45,182 nucleotides of DNA from Aurantimonas coralicida (GTDB taxonomy: Bacteria; Pseudomonadota; Alphaproteobacteria; Rhizobiales; Rhizobiaceae). The notes beneath the pieces are model-generated. The model was not told the origin of the DNA, made no database searches, and was given only the letters and a program-made list of their open reading frames with translations. The DNA is taken from positions 1 to 45,182 of the forward strand of contig DRFF01000153.1 in the NCBI GenBank assembly GCA_011050685.1. The letters run 5' to 3'. The position numbers and the translations under genes were made by a program. Shown here in pieces: positions 1 through 7,208 of the stretch (within the stretch, counting starts at the first letter, position 1; the number at the start of each line of letters is the position of its first letter).

Positions 1-50
1 GAACCTGCCAAAGCGGCGCTCTCGAAATCCGCACCCAGCCCGAAATTATC

Positions 51-142
51 TGTCCGCGACTTTCCGGAATCGCTGTCCGCGACTTACCGAAATCCGTGTC
101 CGCGACATTCTGAAATCACTGTCCGGGACTTAGCGAAACCCG
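51..142. repeat. Iteron array A: four 23-bp direct repeats
   Basis: Four copies begin at 51, 74, 97 and 120, exactly 23 bp apart, each starting TGTCCGCGAC (TGTCCGGGAC in the last) followed by a variable TT(T/A)(C/G)CG-AATC part. The helical-turn-compatible spacing and the position upstream of an RPA-type initiator gene are typical of iterons bound by a replication initiator. Binding itself is inferred. Confidence 0.75.
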
Positions 143-285
143 CAGTCATCTTCGGCGCGGACCGCGTCGCGTCCGATCCGTGGAAGACCTCAGCCTTACG
201 GGATGCCACCATCCGCCTCGTCCGCGACGGCCGCGGGATGATCGACGGCGGCTACCGCCAGCTCCTGCATCGACGTCGGGCCTGA
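142..285 (+). pseudogene. C-terminal fragment of a DUF2285-domain protein
   Basis: Frame 1 ends at a TGA at 283-285 and reads ..VIFGADRVASDPWKTSALR.. then DGRGMIDGGYRQLL, the usual C-terminal pattern of DUF2285 (DNA-binding-like) proteins. In alphaproteobacterial conjugative elements these sit just upstream of a small HTH gene and the RPA-type initiator, as here. The frame stays open to base 1, but bases 51-142 are a 23-bp repeat array that does not look like protein-coding sequence. I therefore read the fragment as starting near 142, with its 5' part replaced or lost. No start codon or RBS is visible. It could also be the real end of a longer gene beginning outside the window. Confidence 0.55.
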
Positions 286-426
286 CGCGCTCCCGAGCCC
301 CTGAGTGGGGGTGCGATTTTGCGACCATCATCTTCGCCCTCCCCCCTCGCGGCAGTCCTCCGCCAACGTGGCCCTCGCTCGCCGTCGATGTTCGGCGCTG
401 CGAACCGAACCCACGGAGGCCCGATC

Positions 427-711
427 ATGTCCGCCAATCCCACCGGCGTGCCGCAACGATTTCTCAGAACGCCTGAAGCAGCGCGCTTCCTAGGCCTGTC
501 CGGCCGGACGCTGGAGAAGCACCGCACCTACGGCACTGGACCTGCCTACCGCAAGCTCGGCGGCCGCGTCGTCTATGCCTTCGAGGACCTCCAGTCCTGG
601 GCCGACCTCGGCGCGAAGAGCTCCACGTCTGATCCCGGCCGCGGCACCGTCCTTCCGGCCAAGCGCCACGACGTCCTGCCGCCGGCGTTCGCCGGTCGCG
701 CGGGTCGCTGA
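427..711 (+). CDS. Small helix-turn-helix (AlpA/excisionase-like) DNA-binding protein
   Basis: This 94-residue protein has a MerR/excisionase-type winged HTH in its first 60 residues: FLRTPEAARFLGLSGRTLEK followed by a YRKLGGRVVYAFEDLQSWAD recognition and wing segment. Start ATG 427 is chosen because a GGAGG-type site lies about 8 bases upstream; an upstream in-frame ATG at 319 lacks one. The C-terminal 35 residues are basic and probably disordered. In related elements such a gene sits directly ahead of the replication initiator and is thought to regulate replication or excision genes. That role is inferred from family and position. It is separated from repA by only 19 bases, suggesting cotranscription. 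Confidence 0.8.
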   Translation: MSANPTGVPQRFLRTPEAARFLGLSGRTLEKHRTYGTGPAYRKLGGRVVYAFEDLQSWADLGAKSSTSDPGRGTVLPAKRHDVLPPAFAGRAGR

Positions 712-730
712 TCGTCGGACGGCTTCCACC

Positions 731-1615
731 ATGCCGGCACGACCTCGCCCGACATCCGAGCGCGAACAGCTCGACCTGTTTCGCGCGCTTCCCGGCGATC
801 TCGCGCCTCGCGACGCGCAGGACCTCATGGCCTATCCGTTCTTCTCTCTCGCCAAGTCGAAGCGCCTGGCGCCGATCGACTTCAAGGCAGGATCGATCGT
901 CATCCGCGTCGAGGCCGTGCCCGAGCACGGCATGGCCACCATCTGGGACGCCGACGTGCTGATCTGGGCCGCCAGTCAGATCGTCGAGGCGCGCGACGCT
1001 GGCCTGCGACCGTCGCGGCTGATGGGCGCGACACCCTATGAGATTTTGAGCTTCATCGGCCGCGGCGTCGGCTCACGCGACTACGACCGCCTCAAGGCCG
1101 CGCTGGACCGGCTGCAATCCACCACCATCGCGACCTCGATCCGCCAGCCGACCGAACGGCGGATGCACCGCTTCTCCTGGATCAACGAGTGGAAGGAGAG
1201 GGCCGACCATCGCGGCCGGCCGCTCGGCCTCGAGCTGATCGTGCCCGACTGGTTCTACGCCGCCGTCCTCGACGACGCGCTCGTCCTGACCATCGACCGC
1301 GCCTACTTCGACCTCACCGGCGGTCTGGAGCGCTGGCTCTATCGCCTCGTGCGTAAGCATGGTGGTCGCCAGGAGTTCGGCTGGAGCTTCGACTTCATCC
1401 ACCTCCACGCCAAGTCGGGCTCGCTCTCGCCCCTGAAGCACTTCGCCTACGACCTGCGCGACATCGTCCGGCGCCAGGCTCTGCCGGGCTATCGGCTGAC
1501 GATCGAGCAGCCGGCCCACGGGCCCGACCGCCTCTCCTTCGCTCCGACCGGCCTGCCGTCCTTCGGCACGCCACGACGTCGCCGCGCCAATACTCGCCCT
1601 GGGGATAAGCTGTGA
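731..1615 (+). CDS. repA: RPA-family replication initiator protein
   Basis: This 294-residue protein matches the replication initiator protein A family (RPA, PF10134) of alphaproteobacterial plasmids and integrative elements. Recognisable blocks are DLMAYPFFSLAKSKR near residue 35, the GATPYEILSFIGRGVGSRDY block, and LERWLYRLVRKHGGRQ followed by a conserved FAYDLRDIVRRQ region near the C-terminus. It is expected to bind iterons and start replication. Repeat arrays lie on both sides (51-142 and 1622-1685), consistent with origin binding. ATG 731 matches the usual short N-terminus and sits between HTH gene and parA. A start at 575 would overlap the upstream gene heavily and is rejected. Confidence 0.88.
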   Translation: MPARPRPTSEREQLDLFRALPGDLAPRDAQDLMAYPFFSLAKSKRLAPIDFKAGSIVIRVEAVPEHGMATIWDADVLIWAASQIVEARDAGLRPSRLMGATPYEILSFIGRGVGSRDYDRLKAALDRLQSTTIATSIRQPTERRMHRFSWINEWKERADHRGRPLGLELIVPDWFYAAVLDDALVLTIDRAYFDLTGGLERWLYRLVRKHGGRQEFGWSFDFIHLHAKSGSLSPLKHFAYDLRDIVRRQALPGYRLTIEQPAHGPDRLSFAPTGLPSFGTPRRRRANTRPGDKL

Positions 1616-1621
1616 ATCGTC

Positions 1622-1685
1622 TCGTGCTATCGGGGACCCCGCCTGTCGTGCCATCGGGGACCCGATCCTCGTGCTATCGGGGACC
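1622..1685. repeat. Iteron array B: three repeats of TCGTGCTATCGGGGACC
   Basis: Copies start at 1622, 1646 and 1669 (24 and 23 bp apart). The second has CCATC instead of CTATC. The array lies in the repA-parA gap immediately after the repA stop. Its sequence differs from array A, but both share the ~23-bp period. It is probably part of the origin or an initiator-binding control site. Confidence 0.75.
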
Positions 1686-1799
1686 GGAATCGCTGATTCC
1701 GTTCGCAAACTCAGAGGCTTGCGGCCCCTGTAACTTCTCTAACGTGGATTCCTACGGAATCTTTCTAACGCGCCCCGCGTTTTGCCCACCTGCGGATAA
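1686..1799. promoter_or_regulatory. Two 15-bp palindromes and a near-consensus DnaA box upstream of parA
   Basis: GGAATC-GCT-GATTCC (1686-1700) and GATTCC-TAC-GGAATC (1747-1761) are perfect palindromes built from the same half-site in opposite order. TGCGGATAA at 1791-1799 differs by one base from a DnaA box on the reverse strand. The placement between initiator and parA fits an origin plus a partition or operator site. Function is inferred. Confidence 0.5.
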
Positions 1800-1826
1800 C
1801 CGTCATGCGACGGCCGGAAGCGCGTC

Positions 1827-2465
1827 ATGATCGTCGCGCTCCTTAATCAGAAGGGCGGCGTCGGCAAGACGACGCTGGCGCTCCACCTCGCCGGGGAATG
1901 GGCCGGGAAGGGAAAGCGCGTCACGCTGATCGACGCGGACCCTCAAGGATCTGCGCTCGACTGGTCTGAGCAACGCGCCCGGGAGGGCCTGCCGCGCCTG
2001 TTCGACGTCGTCGGCCTCGCCCGTGACACGCTCCACCGCGAGGCGCCGGAGCTGGCGCGAGGCGTCGACCACGTCGTCATCGACGGACCGCCGCGCGTCG
2101 CCGGGCTGATGCGCTCGGCGCTTCTCGCCGCCGATCTCATCCTGATCCCGGTACAGCCGTCTCCCTTTGACGGTTGGGCGTCGGCGGAGATGCTGCGGCT
2201 GGTCGAGGAGGCTCGCGTCTACCGTCCCCAGCTCGCCGTCCGCTTCCTGCTGAACCGCTGCGCCGCGCGCACGGTCATCGCCCGCGAGACCGCTGAGACC
2301 CTGGCCGAGCACGACCCGCCGGTTCTCTCTACGACGATCGGCCAGCGCGTCACCTTCGCCGATACGGCACGGTCCGGGCGCCTCGTCTCCGAGAACGATC
2401 ACGGTGATCGGGCCGCGCGCGAGATCGCGGCTCTCACCAACGAAATCGAACGGCTAGCGCCATGA
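1827..2465 (+). CDS. parA: ParA-family partition ATPase
   Basis: This 212-residue ATPase opens with a deviant Walker A motif, KGGVGKTT, at residues 9-16. It continues with a LIDADPQGSALDW switch I region and VVIDGPP around residue 75, the Walker A' and B hallmarks of small ParA/MipZ-type partition proteins. It lacks an N-terminal HTH domain, so it is a class Ib-like ParA that needs a separate DNA-binding partner. The next gene overlaps by 4 bp (ATGA) and encodes a small RHH-like protein, a good candidate for that partner. The job is stable inheritance of the element. The 1622-1799 repeats and palindromes directly upstream could be its operator or centromere. Confidence 0.9.
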   Translation: MIVALLNQKGGVGKTTLALHLAGEWAGKGKRVTLIDADPQGSALDWSEQRAREGLPRLFDVVGLARDTLHREAPELARGVDHVVIDGPPRVAGLMRSALLAADLILIPVQPSPFDGWASAEMLRLVEEARVYRPQLAVRFLLNRCAARTVIARETAETLAEHDPPVLSTTIGQRVTFADTARSGRLVSENDHGDRAAREIAALTNEIERLAP

Positions 2466-2716
2466 CCAGACCGTCTCCGAAACGCGACTTCGCCAGCCGT
2501 CCCGGCGATCCCGAGAACTGGGTCAGGACGGCGGCCGAAGCTGCACCGTCGCGAGCGAAAGGTGACGCTTTCACTGCCCGGCTGACGATCGACGTCACCC
2601 CCGAGCTTCGCGGTCGCATCAAGATCGCCGCGTTCCAGCGCGGCGTGACGGTCGCCGACATGCTGCGCGAGCTGCTCGCGCGCGAATTCCCGGACCCATC
2701 AGGAGACACATCATGA
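2462..2716 (+). CDS. Small ribbon-helix-helix-like protein, putative ParB/ParG-type partner
   Basis: This 84-residue protein has a basic N-terminus, then a segment AFTARLTIDVTPELRGRIKI with alternating hydrophobics and helices GVTVADMLRELLARE. That is the strand-helix-helix pattern of ribbon-helix-helix DNA-binding proteins. It overlaps parA by 4 bp, and its stop overlaps the next start (ATGA at 2713), so it is translationally coupled to both. Context and size suggest a centromere-binding or autorepressor partner of ParA, possibly acting on the palindromes at 1686-1761. That is inference; no conserved catalytic residues are expected or seen. Confidence 0.65.
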   Translation: MTRPSPKRDFASRPGDPENWVRTAAEAAPSRAKGDAFTARLTIDVTPELRGRIKIAAFQRGVTVADMLRELLAREFPDPSGDTS

Positions 2717-3234
2717 ACCCCAGTGCGCCGCCGCCGGCGAGCGCCGGTCGAACATCCGCGACCGCCGCTGCGCCATTCTCCACCCATGTCCAGTTGACCT
2801 GGCACGAGAAGAAGATCGAGCACTGGATCCGCTTCGGTCATCACACCCATGAGCAGATCCTCGATCGTCGCCGGCGTATCGTCAGCTTCGCGCCGGAAAC
2901 CGTGTTCGCGTTCGTCCGCTGGGCGTCGAACGATTACGGGACGATCCTCTCGCGCCTCGACATCGTGCGCGCGATCGGTCCTGGCGAGCCCTTCCAGACG
3001 CTGCCGTTCGTCCGTCCCGGTGGCGAGATTCTCCTGCGCGCCGACGGCTGGCCCAAGGTGGAGCGGGTGCTCCAGGCGATCGACGCGGTGGACGCGCTGG
3101 GGCTCGATCCGGCCGACACGCCGCCTGATCACTGGCGTCACGTCCACAACCGGCTGACCGCCGGCCACGAGCCGCGCGCCTACACGCCCGAGCGCCACGA
3201 CGCATGGCTCAAGCGTCGGAGGGCGGAGCCATGA
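2713..3234 (+). CDS. DUF2840 domain protein
   Basis: This 173-residue protein starts at ATG 2713 behind an AGGAG at 2701. After a Pro/Ala-rich start, the conserved DUF2840 pattern runs from about residue 30: VQLTWHEKKIEHWIRFG, then FAPETVFAFVRWASNDYGT and a late HWRHVHNRLTAGHEPRAYT. The family is restricted to conjugative elements of alphaproteobacteria, where it always lies between parA-type genes and traF. Its biochemical role is unknown. No membrane segment or signal peptide is visible. It is coupled to neighbours on both sides by 4-bp overlaps, which argues for an intact operon. Confidence 0.85.
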   Translation: MNPSAPPPASAGRTSATAAAPFSTHVQLTWHEKKIEHWIRFGHHTHEQILDRRRRIVSFAPETVFAFVRWASNDYGTILSRLDIVRAIGPGEPFQTLPFVRPGGEILLRADGWPKVERVLQAIDAVDALGLDPADTPPDHWRHVHNRLTAGHEPRAYTPERHDAWLKRRRAEP

Positions 3235-3776
3235 CCCGCCTGGTCTGGGCGTTCGGCGCCGTGGTGGCCAGCTCGCTGCTCGCAGTCTCGGCGTACGTCG
3301 ATACGCCGACCAAGCTCATCTGGAACGCCTCCGCCAGCACGCCGATCGGGCTCTACGCGGTGCAGCCGATCGAGCGCCTGGAGGTCACCGACCTCGTCGC
3401 CCTCGAGGCGCCGGAACCGCTCGCGAGCTTCCTCGCCAAGCGCGGTTACCTGACCGCCGGCATGCCGCTGATGAAGCGTGTCGTTGGCCTGCCGGGACAG
3501 CACGTTTGCCGGATCGGGGTCACCATCACGGTGGATCGCGTAGAGATGGGCCAGGCGCGCGAGACCGACCGAATCGGCCGGGCGATGCCCGATTGGCAGG
3601 GCTGTCGCCGCATCGCCGCGGGCGAGGTCTTCCTCGTGAACCGGCAGGTCTCGGACAGCCTCGACGGCCGCTACTTCGGACCGCTTCCCGCTAGTTCGAT
3701 TATCGGTCGCGCGGTGCCGCTCTGGACCGATGAAGACGGCCGCGGCCGCTTCGAATGGCGGGCGCAGACGCGCTGA
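3231..3776 (+). CDS. traF: TraF-type S26 signal peptidase
   Basis: This 181-residue peptidase has one N-terminal membrane segment (about residues 4-22) and the S26C core. The catalytic serine is in NASASTPIGLY (Ser36) and the general-base lysine in LMKRVVGLPG (Lys81). A C-terminal DGRYFGPLP substrate-site box follows. TraF of RP4-type systems processes and cyclises the TrbC pilin in the inner membrane; a trbC gene is present at 21896. ATG 3231 is preferred over 3204 because it overlaps the DUF2840 stop by 4 bp and begins right at the membrane segment. Length is normal for the family. Confidence 0.92.
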   Translation: MTRLVWAFGAVVASSLLAVSAYVDTPTKLIWNASASTPIGLYAVQPIERLEVTDLVALEAPEPLASFLAKRGYLTAGMPLMKRVVGLPGQHVCRIGVTITVDRVEMGQARETDRIGRAMPDWQGCRRIAAGEVFLVNRQVSDSLDGRYFGPLPASSIIGRAVPLWTDEDGRGRFEWRAQTR

Positions 3777-3833
3777 CAGGCGTGTCGAGCAGCGCGCCCA
3801 ATTCTTCCTCCCGCCAGCAGTAGGGACAAAGCC

Positions 3834-4169
3834 ATGGCGCAGATCGGAGACTTCACCAGCACCGAAACCGGCTATTCCGGCCGCATTCGAACATTGAGCC
3901 TCGACGTGAAACTCGCTCTCGTTCCGGCCGAGCCGTCGGACGCGGAGAATGCACCCGACTACCGCATCCATGTCGGCAACGACGATGGTCCTGAGATCGG
4001 CGCTGGCTGGAAACGCGTCGGCGAGAAGGCCGGCGACTACATTTCCATCACGATCGACGACGCCGCTCTTCCACAACCGATCCGAGCCAACCTGTTTCGG
4101 TCCGGCGCCGAAGGGAACGTGTGGTCCTTGCACTGGAGCCGCCCGTCGAAGCGCAGCGAACGAGATTGA
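3834..4169 (+). CDS. DUF736 family protein
   Basis: This 111-residue protein begins MAQIGDFTSTETGYSGRIRT, the characteristic DUF736 opening. It continues with a YRIHVGND..EIGAGWKR segment and ends with a short IRANLFRS..NVWSLHWSRP block. It is a small soluble protein of unknown biochemical role found almost only in alphaproteobacterial Tra/Trb elements, next to the relaxase. The 57-base gap after traF carries an AGGGACAAAGCC ribosome-binding region just before the start. It is 3 bases from the next gene. Confidence 0.9.
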   Translation: MAQIGDFTSTETGYSGRIRTLSLDVKLALVPAEPSDAENAPDYRIHVGNDDGPEIGAGWKRVGEKAGDYISITIDDAALPQPIRANLFRSGAEGNVWSLHWSRPSKRSERD

Positions 4170-4172
4170 GAG

Positions 4173-4946
4173 ATGTCGCTCTTCGACCGCCGATCTCGCC
4201 GTCGCGCAGCCGCCAGGCTGGCGCTTGCCGCTCGCCCGGTAGTACTCCTTCTCCTTTCCGGCTTTCTCTCGGCAGCCACGCCGCCGATCGCGGCGCTGGC
4301 GCAGAGCGCGCCGGTGGAGCGATCGAATCTGGCCGATCCCTTTGCCGCCTACGTCGCGGAGGCCTCGCACCGATTCGGGATTCCGGACGCATGGATTCGC
4401 GCCGTCATGCGCTTCGAAAGCGCCGGTCGGGTGCGTGCAATCTCGTCGACCTGCGCAATAGGCCTGATGCAGGTCATGCCAGGAACCTGGGCCGAGTTGC
4501 AGGAGCGTTATGGCCTCGGCAGCGATCCCTACGACCCGCGCGACAACATCCTGGCGGGCGCCGCCTACCTGCGCGAGATGTACGACCGCTACGGTTCGCC
4601 CGGCTTCCTCGCGGCCTACAATGCCGGCCCCCGGCGCTACGAACAGCATCTCGCGGGCCGTCCGCTGCCGGCGGAGACGCGAGCCTATCTCGCAACGCTT
4701 GCGCCTGTGGTCGGTGGTGGCGACATGCCGGTTCCCGCCATTGTCGCAGCCGCCGATCCGGACGCCTGGAGACGCGCGCCGCTGTTCGTGGGTCGCGCGG
4801 CCGGCGCCGCGACGGCAGATTCTGTGCAGGTCGATGGTCAATCGAAAGCTGCTTCGGCGGCGACACCCGTTGCCGATTCGGCTGCCGCCGCGCCCCAGGC
4901 GGAGAGGCTGTTCGTGGCTCGGTCAGACCGGGGAAGACCGCGATGA
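4173..4946 (+). CDS. Periplasmic lytic transglycosylase (SLT domain)
   Basis: This 257-residue protein has a basic start, a signal-like hydrophobic stretch (about 20-43) ending near AQS, and then a family 1 SLT domain (about 55-165). The catalytic glutamate is Glu82 in RFESAG. The GLMQVMPGTW motif and AAYNAGP complete the fold. It cuts peptidoglycan strands so the type IV channel can be assembled, the role of TrbN/VirB1. The residues before GLMQ are STCAI where the family usually has a Gly/Ala pair, a mild deviation. The C-terminal 90 residues are Ala-rich and low complexity. It is coupled by ATGA to the next small gene. Confidence 0.88.
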   Translation: MSLFDRRSRRRAAARLALAARPVVLLLLSGFLSAATPPIAALAQSAPVERSNLADPFAAYVAEASHRFGIPDAWIRAVMRFESAGRVRAISSTCAIGLMQVMPGTWAELQERYGLGSDPYDPRDNILAGAAYLREMYDRYGSPGFLAAYNAGPRRYEQHLAGRPLPAETRAYLATLAPVVGGGDMPVPAIVAAADPDAWRRAPLFVGRAAGAATADSVQVDGQSKAASAATPVADSAAAAPQAERLFVARSDRGRPR

Positions 4947-5200
4947 GCGCCGCGTTCTGGCATCGCGCTGTGGCGGACAGCAGCGGGTTATGGCGAGCGT
5001 TGAGGCGGGAGGTCGGGCGCACGACCGAAAGATGGCAAGATAAAAGAGGCTCGCCGGTCGTCATCCAAGCCATTGACATAGCTTGTCTTTCGGCGTGCCG
5101 GTCGGTCGGGGCGCGTGCCGCGCCTGAGGATTTGTCCAAAGATTTCAACACGGTTTCCGGCACTGTGCGCTTTGCGCCCTGGTTTGCGGGGCAGCGATGA
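4943..5200 (+). CDS. Small coupled hypothetical protein before the relaxase
   Basis: An 85-residue reading frame links the transglycosylase and relaxase genes by ATGA overlaps at both ends (4943-4946 and 5197-5200). That arrangement is what makes it credible. The product is basic (many Arg), without membrane segments or a domain I recognise; the middle holds GRTTERWQDKRG and a Cys-containing IDIACLSACRS. It might be a relaxosome accessory factor or simply a translational bridge. The alternative is that it is a chance frame. Confidence 0.5.
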   Translation: MSAAFWHRAVADSSGLWRALRREVGRTTERWQDKRGSPVVIQAIDIACLSACRSVGARAAPEDLSKDFNTVSGTVRFAPWFAGQR

Positions 5201-6966
5201 GCGAGAGAGACAGCGATTTTCGCGTCCGCCCAGGCCGCATCCGCAGCACCCGCGCGCCGAGGCCCAAGAGCTTCATCAACCAGGTGCTGCGCGCCGCCAA
5301 GCGCTCAGGCCATGCCGACGGCGCGTCCAGCTCAGCCTCGACCACTGGGCGATCGCCCGCGTTCGGCCGCTCCAGTTTCGGCCGAGGCCGGATCAACTTC
5401 AGTCGGAACCGTCTCTTTTCCTCCAACCGGCGTGTCGTCGTCGCCGCTCGGATTGGCCGGCATTCCGGCAAGGCGTTTCGATCAGCCCCGCTGTCCGCAC
5501 ACCTGTCCTATCTGAAGCGCGACGGCGTAACCCGTGACGGCGAGAAGGCCGTGATGTTCGACGCGCGCAGCGACCGCGCCGACGACCTTGCTTTCTCCGA
5601 ACGCTCCAAGGATGATCGGCACCATTTCCGGTTCATCGTCTCGCCCGAGGACGCCGGCGAGATGACCGACCTTCGCGCCTTCACCCGGGACCTAGCCAAG
5701 CAAATGGAAGCCGACCTCGGCTCCCGGCTCGACTGGGTCGCCGTGGCTCACTGGAACACCGACAACCCCCACGTCCATCTGTTGGTGCGCGGCGTCGACG
5801 ACGCCGGCGCGGACCTCATAATCTCGCGCGACTACATCAGCCGTGGTCTGCGCTCGCGCGCCGAGGATCTGGTATCGATCGAGCTCGGACCCCGACCCGA
5901 GCACGAAATCCGGCACGCACTGGAGAAGGAGATCAGCGCCGAGCGCTGGACACGGCTCGATGTGGAGATCCGCATCGCCGCCGACGAGACGGGGTATATC
6001 GACCTGCGCCCCGAGGCGAACGCCGCCCCCGTTGACGACACCCGCAGGCTGATGATCGGTCGGATTCAGCATCTGGAGAAGATGGGTCTCGCCGCTCCCG
6101 CCGGTCCCGGCGAATGGATGGTCGGCCTGGAAGCCGAGCGCTCGCTCCGCGAGCTCGGCATGCGCAGCGACATCATCAAGACGATGCACCGCGCCTTCAC
6201 CGAGCGTGGACAAGATCGCGGCATCGCCGACTATGTGATCGACGTAGATGCGGCAGGCGCGCCCATCATCGGGCCGCTAGTCGATAAGGGCCTTCAGAAC
6301 GAGCTGACGGGCGAGGCCTATGCCGTCATCAATGGTACCGACGGCCGCGCGCACCATATCCGCTTCCGCGGCATCGAGGCGTTCGAGCATGCACCACCGA
6401 TCGGCGGCATCGTCGAGGTCCGCCGCTTCGGCGGACCCGAGGACGAACGGCCGACGCTCGTGCTCGCTAATCGCTCGGACTTCGACCTGAACCACCAGAT
6501 CACGGCGCCGGGCGCGACCTGGCTCGATCATCGACTGGTCGAACGTGAGCCGATGCCGCTCGCGATGGGCGGGTTCGGTCGCGAAGTTCGCGAAGCGATG
6601 TCCGCCCGCGCGGATCACCTCGCCGAGGAGGGTCTTGCCCGCCGGCAAGGCCAGCGCGTGATCCTGCAGCGCGATCTCCTGAACACTCTGCGTCGCCGCG
6701 AATTGGACGCGAGCGCGGCGCGACTCTCGCGCGACACCGGACTGCCGCATCTGAAGACGACCGCAGGCGAGAATGTCTCGGGCACCTACCGGCAGCGTCT
6801 AACCCTCACGTCCGGTCGCTTCGCGATGGTCGACAACGGCCTCGGCTTCCAACTCGTGCCGTGGTCGCCGCCGCTCGAGAAAAAACTCGGCCAGCACATC
6901 GCCGGCGTCGTCAACGATGGCGGCATCGAATGGAGCCTCGGCCGCAAACGAGGACTGGCACTGTAA
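5197..6966 (+). CDS. HUH relaxase (VirD2/TraI-like, DUF3363 C-terminus)
   Basis: This 589-residue relaxase has a basic 100-residue N-terminus. The nicking domain follows, with a candidate active tyrosine Tyr105 in LSYLKRDGV and the metal-binding HUH cluster HWNTDNPHVHLLVRG (His185, His192, His194; Asp189). The C-terminal half is DUF3363, the hallmark of alphaproteobacterial ICE/plasmid relaxases. It nicks oriT and pilots the strand to the TraG coupling protein. In related elements traG follows directly; here about 11 kb of cargo lies between. No oriT is proven, but a 12-bp inverted repeat sits 41 bases after the stop. The gene overlaps the preceding small frame by 4 bp. Confidence 0.92.
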   Translation: MSERDSDFRVRPGRIRSTRAPRPKSFINQVLRAAKRSGHADGASSSASTTGRSPAFGRSSFGRGRINFSRNRLFSSNRRVVVAARIGRHSGKAFRSAPLSAHLSYLKRDGVTRDGEKAVMFDARSDRADDLAFSERSKDDRHHFRFIVSPEDAGEMTDLRAFTRDLAKQMEADLGSRLDWVAVAHWNTDNPHVHLLVRGVDDAGADLIISRDYISRGLRSRAEDLVSIELGPRPEHEIRHALEKEISAERWTRLDVEIRIAADETGYIDLRPEANAAPVDDTRRLMIGRIQHLEKMGLAAPAGPGEWMVGLEAERSLRELGMRSDIIKTMHRAFTERGQDRGIADYVIDVDAAGAPIIGPLVDKGLQNELTGEAYAVINGTDGRAHHIRFRGIEAFEHAPPIGGIVEVRRFGGPEDERPTLVLANRSDFDLNHQITAPGATWLDHRLVEREPMPLAMGGFGREVREAMSARADHLAEEGLARRQGQRVILQRDLLNTLRRRELDASAARLSRDTGLPHLKTTAGENVSGTYRQRLTLTSGRFAMVDNGLGFQLVPWSPPLEKKLGQHIAGVVNDGGIEWSLGRKRGLAL

Positions 6967-7006
6967 GTGCCCAGTGTCGCGAGGGGTCAGAAGAGTCCAT
7001 CGGCGG

Positions 7007-7079
7007 AGATCCGCTCGGCGCCAGGAGGGGAAGTTCGGTAGCCTCTCTCTGAAGACAGCAACTGCGCCCGAGCGGATCT
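7007..7079. repeat. 12-bp inverted repeat downstream of the relaxase
   Basis: AGATCCGCTCGG at 7007-7018 is perfectly inverted as CCGAGCGGATCT at 7068-7079, with 49 bp between. A GCGC on the inner side of the right arm partly extends the match. No T-tract follows, so it is not an ordinary terminator. An origin of transfer, a recombination junction or a large RNA hairpin are possible. Confidence 0.55.
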
Positions 7080-7153
7080 TCGCAGGTTGGACGGCATCAA
7101 ATGCCTTCTGACAAGAAATCACATCCGTGAGCCAGCTTCGACAGGCCCAGCTC

Positions 7154-7199
7154 TTGACCGTAGTCGGACTACGAATCATATTGGCGTAGTCAGACTACG
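7154..7199 (+). promoter_or_regulatory. Promoter with twin 15-bp palindromic operators
   Basis: A -35 TTGACC (7154-7159) and a -10 CATATT (7177-7182) are 17 bp apart. CGTAGTCGGACTACG (7159-7173) fills the spacer and CGTAGTCAGACTACG (7185-7199) covers the start-site region, reaching the GGAG ribosome-binding site at 7199-7202 of the gene at 7209. The two palindromes differ only at the centre. This is the geometry of tight autorepression. Confidence 0.75.
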
Positions 7200-7208
7200 G
7201 AGCAGGTT

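Noticed and set aside
3180-4841. Long open frame of 553 codons on the minus strand
   Set aside because: It is the antisense shadow of traF, DUF736 and the transglycosylase, all of which have clear family motifs; its own translation is Arg-rich without domains.
5842-6052. Short frames inside the relaxase gene
   Set aside because: Arg/Ser/Pro-rich shadows of the HUH relaxase in other frames.
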